Assembly (NCBI RefSeq): GCF_003697815.1
Contig: NZ_RDQG01000007.1
Span: 1 to 64,000 of the forward strand
Length of the DNA stretch: 64,000 nt
Direction of reading: 5' to 3'
Origin: Halalkalicoccus subterraneus
Lineage (GTDB): Archaea; Halobacteriota; Halobacteria; Halobacteriales; Halalkalicoccaceae
The notes beneath the pieces are model-generated. The model saw nothing but the letters and a program-made list of their open reading frames with translations, was not told where the DNA came from and ran no database searches. Below are positions 58,945 through 64,000 of the stretch, piece after piece. The position numbers and the translations under genes were made by a program. Every line of letters starts with the position of its first letter. Positions within the stretch are counted from its first letter, which is position 1.

Positions 58945-59388
58945 TTAGCGCCTGCCGTTCTCGCCGGCCAGTGCCTCCTCGCGCAGTCGCTCGCCGCGAT
59001 CGCTTCCGACCGTCAGTTCGGGGACGCCGACCGGTGTGCGCTCCTCGTCGATCGCGACGTAGACGAAATACGACTCGGTGGTCTTCTCGGCGTCCCCGGT
59101 TCGGAGGTCCTCGCGGAAGGTCTGGAGGCGGACCCTGACGCTCGACGTGCCGGCCGCGTAGACGTACGCTTTGATCAGCGCGACGTCCCCGACCTGGATC
59201 GGGCGCTCGAAGTCCACCCCATTGATGTGGGCGGTCACGCAGGACTCGCCGGCGAATCGCATCGCACTCATCGCACCGATCTCGTCCATCCACTTCAGGA
59301 CGTTCCCGCCGTGGGCGGTTTGGAGGCTGTTGGCGTGGTTGGGCTGGACCATCTCACGGTTCTCGATGAAGGTTCCGAGCAGATCCAT
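58945..59388 (-). CDS. Acyl-CoA thioesterase (hotdog fold)
   Basis: A 147-residue hotdog-fold protein of the YciA/BACH type. Visible are ANSLQTAHGGNVLKWMDEIG with the catalytic Asp, INGVDFERPIQVGDVALIKA and ESYFVYVAIDEERTPVGVPE. It hydrolyses acyl-CoA to free acid and CoA, probably as a hexamer. The start at 59388 (MDLLGTFIEN) is preferred; the 29 codons before it are not of coding composition. It is divergent from the gene at 59474 and converges on the TackOD1 gene with a 3-base gap. Confidence 0.9.
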   Translation of the reverse strand: MDLLGTFIENREMVQPNHANSLQTAHGGNVLKWMDEIGAMSAMRFAGESCVTAHINGVDFERPIQVGDVALIKAYVYAAGTSSVRVRLQTFREDLRTGDAEKTTESYFVYVAIDEERTPVGVPELTVGSDRGERLREEALAGENGRR

Positions 59389-59473
59389 ACGCCGGCTTGT
59401 GGGGGCGGAAAGATGAGCCTGCTGTATCGAACGAGGGACCACGCTTATCGGCGTCCCCGACCTTCGGTCGGCC

Positions 59474-59929
59474 ATGAGCCTTGCCGTCGAAACCCCGGAT
59501 CCCCCCGAGCTCGGCGCACAGAACCCCGCGGAGTACGACGACGTCGACGGGGTCGGCGTCGAGGACTACCGCCGCGAGGAGCTGGAGGGGTTCCTCGCGG
59601 ACGGGGCGTGGGCCGACGCCTTCGAGGAGTGGGCCGCCCACACCGACCTCGACGAGGCGGAGTACGCGGTCGCCGAGGAGTTGGAGCTCATTCGGGAGTT
59701 CGACTTCTTCTGGGACGACTTCGCCGATCGCGTGGGCTATCACGCCCCCGGTCTGCCCGAGGACTGGCGCGAACGAGAGCTCCACCCCGAGCTCGATTCC
59801 TGGAGCACCGTCTCCTCGATCAACGCCTCGCTCACCGAACTCGGCCAGATCGTGAGTGACGTGCTCAAGGAGGAGTACGTCGACTGGGAGGCGAGCTACG
59901 AGGCACCGGACGATCTCCCCGATTTCTGA
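59474..59929 (+). CDS. Conserved haloarchaeal hypothetical protein
   Basis: A 151-residue very acidic soluble protein, mostly helical in appearance (YRREELEGFLADGAWADAFE, AVAEELELIREFDFFWDDFA). It is unusually rich in Trp (seven) and lacks Cys. No known domain is recognised. It stands divergent from the thioesterase gene with an 85-base gap. The ATG at 59474 is well placed and the composition is fully haloarchaeal, so the gene is real. Confidence 0.7.
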   Translation: MSLAVETPDPPELGAQNPAEYDDVDGVGVEDYRREELEGFLADGAWADAFEEWAAHTDLDEAEYAVAEELELIREFDFFWDDFADRVGYHAPGLPEDWRERELHPELDSWSTVSSINASLTELGQIVSDVLKEEYVDWEASYEAPDDLPDF

Positions 59930-60016
59930 GGCTACTCGCTCCCCAGATGGTCCGCGGGACGCCGCGGGTTCGAAAGCGAACCCGAGCGGAAGGCTCTGAC
60001 GGACCGATCGACGGAT

Positions 60017-60361
60017 TCAGACGCCGAATTCGTGGAGCACCACTCGGGCGATCGGACCGGGCCACACGCTCGCAGGGGAGATCCCGAGCACGCGCGAGAG
60101 TGCGTTCGGCTCGGTATGGGGACCGATTCGGGCGACCGTGATCCCGTCGACGTCGATGGCAGCCGATAGATCCGCCCCAACGAACCGGGTTCCGAGGAGT
60201 TCGATCAGCTCCGAAACCGTCCCGAAACTCCGGAGGACGGTGATCGAGCCCCGAATCGAGTCGACGCCGATCGTGAGGTGCTTGCCCGACCCGCTGACCG
60301 AGATCGAGTGACCCTCGACAGTGATCTCGAGATCCGCCTCGACTGCGAGCGCCCGCACCAT
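60017..60361 (-). CDS. Haloarchaeal hypothetical protein, second of a pair
   Basis: A 114-residue protein with a beta-rich N-terminal half (ADLEITVEGHSISVSGSG, KHLTIGVDSIRGSITVL) and a shorter helical C-terminal half (TEPNALSRVLGISPASVWPG). No Cys, signal or membrane helix. It begins at 60361, where its ATG shares one base with the stop of the 72-residue gene upstream, so the two are translated together. Family not recognised. Confidence 0.65.
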   Translation of the reverse strand: MVRALAVEADLEITVEGHSISVSGSGKHLTIGVDSIRGSITVLRSFGTVSELIELLGTRFVGADLSAAIDVDGITVARIGPHTEPNALSRVLGISPASVWPGPIARVVLHEFGV

Positions 60362-60579
60362 CAGTCCCGTTCTCGGGTCGCGATCCGGAGGGTGCCGTCG
60401 ACCCGCCAGTGGGCGTAATCGGCGTCCTCGCCGGTCTTGTTCGGAACGTCGATCTCCATGTCCTCGAACTCGTAGGTGATCTCGGCGCCCCGTCCCGTCA
60501 GGCGGTCGTAGAGACCGATCGCGAGCTCGGGCCACGTTTGGGTCTCGTCGACTCGGTCGCGTCGGTCGTCGCTACTCAT
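60361..60579 (-). CDS. Haloarchaeal hypothetical protein, first of a pair
   Basis: A 72-residue protein: helical N-terminal half (TWPELAIGLYDRLTGRG) and beta-rich C-terminal half (AEITYEFEDMEIDVPNK, AHWRVDGTLRIAT). Its layout parallels the beta-rich part of the gene that follows it, so the pair may form one complex. No family is recognised. Acidic composition and coupled translation support a real gene. Confidence 0.65.
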   Translation of the reverse strand: MSSDDRRDRVDETQTWPELAIGLYDRLTGRGAEITYEFEDMEIDVPNKTGEDADYAHWRVDGTLRIATRERD

Positions 60580-60705
60580 GGCGCTCGCTACGGGCGGAAC
60601 TCACCTTATAGTTCGGATCTACTCGATACGACGGGACGAGCGGCGGGTTCGCCCATCTGAATGGATCTACGGTGTGGACACGTACCCCACTATCGCCGGA
60701 ATCGT

Positions 60706-61029
60706 CTACGAGATGTGATCGAACTGGACGGTCTCCTCGACGACCAGCGACGGCGAGGCTTCGAGATCGACGAACTCCGTCGCATCGGCCTGCACGCGTT
60801 CGCCTTCGGGCGATTCGAACGCCGCCGCGAGCTCCTCGGTGGAGTCGAAGTACAGCTCCACGATCCCGTCGTAGCTCGCCTTCTCGGGATCGCGCGGCGT
60901 CGACGTCACGTATTTCCGTAGGTTCGGGAGCTGCCCCGCGATTTCGGCGTGCTCGCCCGTCCAACGCGCTTTGAACTCCTCGTGGCTGAGACCCTCCTCG
61001 CGCAGGAGCAGTTGGACCATCTTGATCAT
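60706..61029 (-). CDS. EthD-domain (dimeric alpha/beta barrel) protein
   Basis: A 107-residue protein with the EthD pattern: KMVQLLLREEGLSHEEFKAR, WTGEHAEIAGQLPNLRKYV and YDGIVELYFDSTEELAAAFE. EthD proteins form dimeric ferredoxin-like barrels and assist degradation pathways (ether fuel oxygenates, some polyketides) or act as small enzymes. Two ATGs (61029 and 61020) are possible. No pathway genes adjoin, so the substrate is unknown. Confidence 0.82.
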   Translation of the reverse strand: MIKMVQLLLREEGLSHEEFKARWTGEHAEIAGQLPNLRKYVTSTPRDPEKASYDGIVELYFDSTEELAAAFESPEGERVQADATEFVDLEASPSLVVEETVQFDHIS

Positions 61030-61107
61030 ATGGAATTCTCACGTCCCGCCGATTTCGACCTGTCGGTTTTCGCTACGGTTATGCGTGTGCGCTCCGTTGT
61101 CACGTCT

Positions 61108-61293
61108 ATGTTGACACGCACCGAACTCAGAACGCCACAACGGCGCGAGTGCGAGCGTTGCGATCGGGAGGAGGTATGGGACGCGGCCGACGGCTGCTGG
61201 CGGATCACCACCGACGACGGCGAACGACGGACCGGAAACAGCCACTGCATCCACGAGTGGGACATCGACGGCACCTTTCGTTCCTACGAGTAG
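61108..61293 (+). CDS. HEWD family small zinc-finger-like protein
   Basis: A 61-residue protein that ends with the tell-tale GNSHCIHEWDIDGTF, the signature of the haloarchaeal HEWD family. A CxxC pair (RECERCDREEVWD) and the Cys/His of HCIH could bind zinc. Function unknown. The ATG at 61108 is preferred; an in-frame ATG at 61081 adds nine residues. It is divergent from the EthD gene with about 80 bases between. Confidence 0.82.
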   Translation: MLTRTELRTPQRRECERCDREEVWDAADGCWRITTDDGERRTGNSHCIHEWDIDGTFRSYE

Positions 61294-61319
61294 CGTTCGA
61301 CGACCGGCCTCGTGATTAC

Positions 61320-61991
61320 TCAGCGCAGTTCCGATAGCACCGACAGCGCGCCCGCCGAATAGCTCCCCTCGATGACCTCGTCCGCGGCTGCCTGCGCCGC
61401 CTCGTCGGCGTTGGCCACCGCGAACGACCGGCCGGCGACCGCGAACGTCGAGACGTCGTTCTCCGAGTCCCCGATCGCGACGAACTCTTCGACCGGGCGA
61501 TCGAGCGCCGCACAGATCTCCCGTAGCCCCTCGCCCTTCGAGATCGCGGGGTCCTTGACGTGATACGCGTAGCCCGTGTCGACGACCTCCAGCTCGTACT
61601 CGGCGGCGATCTCTTCGAGGGGCGCGAGCGGCGAGGCGCGGTTGACGGCGACTTCAGTCTCGCGCCAGCGGTTCACCAGATCGCTCTCGCCCCAGCCGAG
61701 ATCGTAACCCGCCTCGCGGTACTCCCGGGCGACTTCGTGGGGCGCGCTCGCGTCGCCCGTCACCCGCACGTCGTCGTCCGCGAGGACGACCCCGCCGTTC
61801 TCCGCGATCACTAGTGGTGGAATTCCGATGAACTGACAGAGCGCGACGGGGTAGGGAAACGCCTTGCCCGTCGCAATCACGACCGGTGCGGGCCACTCGC
61901 GGAGCGTCTCGAAAACGTGGGGATCGACCGAACTCGATCCGTCCCCGCGCGTGATGGTACCGTCGATATCGACGACGATGGGTGGGGTCAT
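61320..61991 (-). CDS. HAD-family phosphatase (phosphoglycolate phosphatase-like)
   Basis: A 223-residue HAD hydrolase of the archaeal TA0175/Cof type. Motif I is VVDIDGTITRG (nucleophile Asp 8, acid Asp 10), motif II VVIATGKAFPYPV, and motif IV EEFVAIGDSENDVSTF. A cap domain (about 85-150) of C2 type sets the substrate. Archaeal members are named phosphoglycolate phosphatases. The N-terminal Met is the only good start. It stands alone. Confidence 0.9.
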   Translation of the reverse strand: MTPPIVVDIDGTITRGDGSSSVDPHVFETLREWPAPVVIATGKAFPYPVALCQFIGIPPLVIAENGGVVLADDDVRVTGDASAPHEVAREYREAGYDLGWGESDLVNRWRETEVAVNRASPLAPLEEIAAEYELEVVDTGYAYHVKDPAISKGEGLREICAALDRPVEEFVAIGDSENDVSTFAVAGRSFAVANADEAAQAAADEVIEGSYSAGALSVLSELR

Positions 61992-62091
61992 AGTTCCCTC
62001 TCGTATGCCGAGGGATAAACTGACGACGATCCATCGCCGAATTGTCTATCAACATCAACGGTTATATTCTTCGACTATGTGGTGGGAGTAG

Positions 62092-62592
62092 ATGACACGC
62101 AACACGATCATGACGGCGATCGGGGGCCTCTCGGTCGCGCTGTTGGTTGCGGCGGCGGCAGGAACGTTCAGGCTGTTTTCGTATCTCGGCGCGTTTTTCA
62201 TCCTCGCGTCGTTCGCGGCGGCGGCGATCGAGCGCGATGCGAGAGAGTTCGATCTCGCGCCGTACACCGGGCTGATCGGCGGTCTCGGGGCGTTGTTTCT
62301 GGTCGGGCTGACCGGGATCTGGCTGACGTGGTCGCCGGGGACGACCGAGTTTACTTACCTGTTGGGCCTCCCGATCCCGACGTTCTTCTACGTCCTCTTC
62401 CTCTGGGCGCTCCCCCTCGCCGGGGCGATCTACTACTCGGTGATCTTCGACCGGATCGGCGGCGACGCGGTCGTCGAGGCGATCATGACCGACGCCCGCG
62501 AGGCACAATCGGAGGGGTCGTTCCCGCTGGTTCCCCGGCGGGTTGATTCCGAACCCGAACGAAGCGAGCGGGGTGAGCCGACCGATGACTGA
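62092..62592 (+). CDS. Small membrane protein paired with a sodium:solute symporter (DUF3311-like)
   Basis: A 166-residue membrane protein with four hydrophobic segments (MTAIGGLSVALLVAAAAG, YLGAFFILASFAAAA, GLGALFLVGLTGIWL, LPIPTFFYVLFLWALPLAG) and a charged C-terminus. Short DUF3311-type proteins are commonly encoded just before SSS-family symporters, and its last eight bases overlap such a gene here. It may help fold or work as a subunit of the symporter. The DUF assignment is by layout and is uncertain. Confidence 0.65.
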   Translation: MTRNTIMTAIGGLSVALLVAAAAGTFRLFSYLGAFFILASFAAAAIERDAREFDLAPYTGLIGGLGALFLVGLTGIWLTWSPGTTEFTYLLGLPIPTFFYVLFLWALPLAGAIYYSVIFDRIGGDAVVEAIMTDAREAQSEGSFPLVPRRVDSEPERSERGEPTDD

Positions 62593-64000
62593 CCTCTCGA
62601 CCCTCCTCCCGCTCCAAGAGGGGATCCCCGTCGCCGACGACCCCGTGATCCTCGCGTTCGGCGCGGTCTACCTGCTGGTGGTCGTCCTGATCGGCATCTG
62701 GGGCTACCTGCGGACGACGACCACGGGCGACTTCCTCATCACCGGCAAGTCCATCGGCACGTGGGTGCTCGCGATGACTGCCTTTTCGGTGATTCAGTCG
62801 GGCTTCGGTTTCGTCGGCGGCCCGGAACTCGTCTACGAGTTCGGTATGACCGGTATGTGGATCTTCTTCAGCGCGCCGCTCGGCTTCCTGATTACGTGGG
62901 TCCTGCTCGCGAAACGGATGCGTCTCTTGGCCGATATCCGGAACGTCCTCACGCTCGCGGACGGGATGTACGTCCGCTACGAGAGCGACGCGGTCCGCGG
63001 GCTGACCGGACTCGCGGTGGCCGTCGGCGTGATCGCGTATCTCGCGACCAACCTCGCCGCGCTGCAGTACGTCATGCGCGCGATCTTCGGCGTTCCCGTC
63101 ATCTGGGGGCTGCTCGGTGGCGCCGCCATTTTGCTCGCCTACAGCATGCTCGGCGGGATGATCGCGGGCGTCTGGACGGACTTCCTCCAAGCCATTACGA
63201 TGATCATCGGCGCGGGGTTCGTCCTTGCGTACGCGCTCTCGTTCGGCGGCGGGATGGAGGGGATCTCGCGGAATCTCGCAAGCGCGAATCCCGACCTGAT
63301 CTCGCCCTTCGGCACGCTGGGCGGGGAGACGGCGGCGGTTTTCGCGGCGATCGCCTGGTGGGTGTTGTTCTCGGTCGGCGCGGCCGGTCAACCTCACCTC
63401 GTGACGAAGTTCTACATGAGCAAGAGCCTGAAGATCCTCAAATGGGGTGCGCCAATCGCCGCGATCTCCTATGCGATCTCCAGCATGATCGCCTTCTCGG
63501 CGGGTCTCTCGATGCGTGCGCAGGTCGAGGGCGGCGCGATCCAGGAGACCTTCAGTGCCTCGGAGGTCGCGCCCGTCTTCGTCCTCGAATACACCCCGAG
63601 CGTCGTCGCCGGCCTGATCCTCGCGGCGCTGCTCGCGGCGATCATGTCCACGAGCGACTCCTTTTTGAATATCGGCGCGGCAGCGATCTCGCGGGACATT
63701 CCCCGGGCACTCGGCAAACCGATCACGGACGATAAGACCGAACTCAGAGTTACACAGGGCGCGCTCGCGGGGCTGACCGTCCTCTCGACGGGCGTGGTTT
63801 ACTTCTCCGATGCGCTCGTGGGCATCCTCGGAACGATCGGCTGGGGCTTCTTCGCCGCCGCGTTCGTTCCGATGGTCGTCTTAGGGATGAACTGGAAGGG
63901 CGCGACCGCGGAGGGCGCGATCGTCGCGACGATCGCGGGACTCGCCATCAACGTCGTCTACAGCGCCGTCCCGATGGCCGCCGGCGTCGCCGGCCTCACG
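62585..64000 (+). CDS. Sodium:solute symporter family protein, 3' end missing
   Basis: The frame opens with ATG at 62585, overlapping the small membrane gene by eight bases, and stays open to the window end (472 codons). The N-terminus MTDLSTLLPLQEGIPVADDP is followed by about ten hydrophobic segments. SSS landmarks are FLITGKSIGTWVLAMTAFSV, YSMLGGMIAGVWTDFLQAIT, GAAGQPHLVTKFYMSKSLK and AAIMSTSDSFLNIGAAAISR, the last holding Ser/Thr of the sodium site. It probably imports an organic acid, proline or pantothenate-like solute with sodium. Confidence 0.92.
   Translation, partial: MTDLSTLLPLQEGIPVADDPVILAFGAVYLLVVVLIGIWGYLRTTTTGDFLITGKSIGTWVLAMTAFSVIQSGFGFVGGPELVYEFGMTGMWIFFSAPLGFLITWVLLAKRMRLLADIRNVLTLADGMYVRYESDAVRGLTGLAVAVGVIAYLATNLAALQYVMRAIFGVPVIWGLLGGAAILLAYSMLGGMIAGVWTDFLQAITMIIGAGFVLAYALSFGGGMEGISRNLASANPDLISPFGTLGGETAAVFAAIAWWVLFSVGAAGQPHLVTKFYMSKSLKILKWGAPIAAISYAISSMIAFSAGLSMRAQVEGGAIQETFSASEVAPVFVLEYTPSVVAGLILAALLAAIMSTSDSFLNIGAAAISRDIPRALGKPITDDKTELRVTQGALAGLTVLSTGVVYFSDALVGILGTIGWGFFAAAFVPMVVLGMNWKGATAEGAIVATIAGLAINVVYSAVPMAAGVAGLT

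Overview
The window is chromosomal DNA of a halophilic archaeon (class Halobacteria). Four things show this: high GC with strong G/C preference at third codon positions; proteins rich in Asp and Glu; archaeal information genes (aIF1A, S15, S3Ae, the KEOPS subunit Pcc1, archaeal-type PheST); and many short conserved haloarchaeal families next to TATA-driven, probably leaderless genes. The genus cannot be fixed from the sequence alone. No rRNA, CRISPR array or transposase was seen.

Layout. 0-7 kb: the end of a winged-helix regulator, an NDH-2-like flavoprotein, then a leftward pyrimidine-nucleoside operon (sugar-phosphate mutase, cytidine deaminase, small Cys protein, BKACE enzyme, uridine phosphorylase), a Trm9-like methyltransferase and tRNA-Gly(TCC). 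7-16 kb: an asparagine-synthase-like protein, aIF1A, a lipoprotein, phosphate permease with UspA, an HD hydrolase, peroxiredoxin and a glutathionyl-hydroquinone-reductase-like enzyme. 16-25 kb: pheST, a TAXI-type TRAP transporter operon and thrS. 25-30.5 kb: an acidic lipoprotein, tatA, tRNA-Arg(CCT) with a duplicated 3' end, and a second TRAP transporter (DctPQM) in AT-rich surroundings, probably acquired.

30.5-38.5 kb: a type IV pilus/Tad-like machine. It has an ATPase, a polytopic platform protein and a pilin-like protein on the + strand, facing a tightly overlapped operon of five more small proteins that each have one N-terminal hydrophobic segment. No adhesin or known pilin is present, so its product is unknown. 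38.5-44 kb: MATE exporter, CinA-like protein, Rieske protein, then a lower-GC patch with two secreted acidic proteins beside tRNA-Ala(GGC). 44-53.5 kb: the operon S15 / inactivated DHH protein / Pcc1 / S3Ae, halocyanin, a CDP-alcohol phosphatidyltransferase, a HEAT-repeat protein, an unusual phospholipase-D-like protein, an S1-OB-DHH nuclease, a JAMM protease and FAD synthase RibL. 53.5-64 kb: a hairpin-rich intergenic element, purM, M48 and M50 peptidases with TraB, a TackOD1 zinc protein, thioesterase, small haloarchaeal proteins, a HAD phosphatase, and a sodium:solute symporter that runs off the window.

The points most worth a second look are the uncharacterised pilus-like machine, the four-hairpin array inserted in an intergenic repeat, the two tRNA-fragment scars, the possible phosphopentomutase, and the inactive RecJ/DHH relative in a translation operon.
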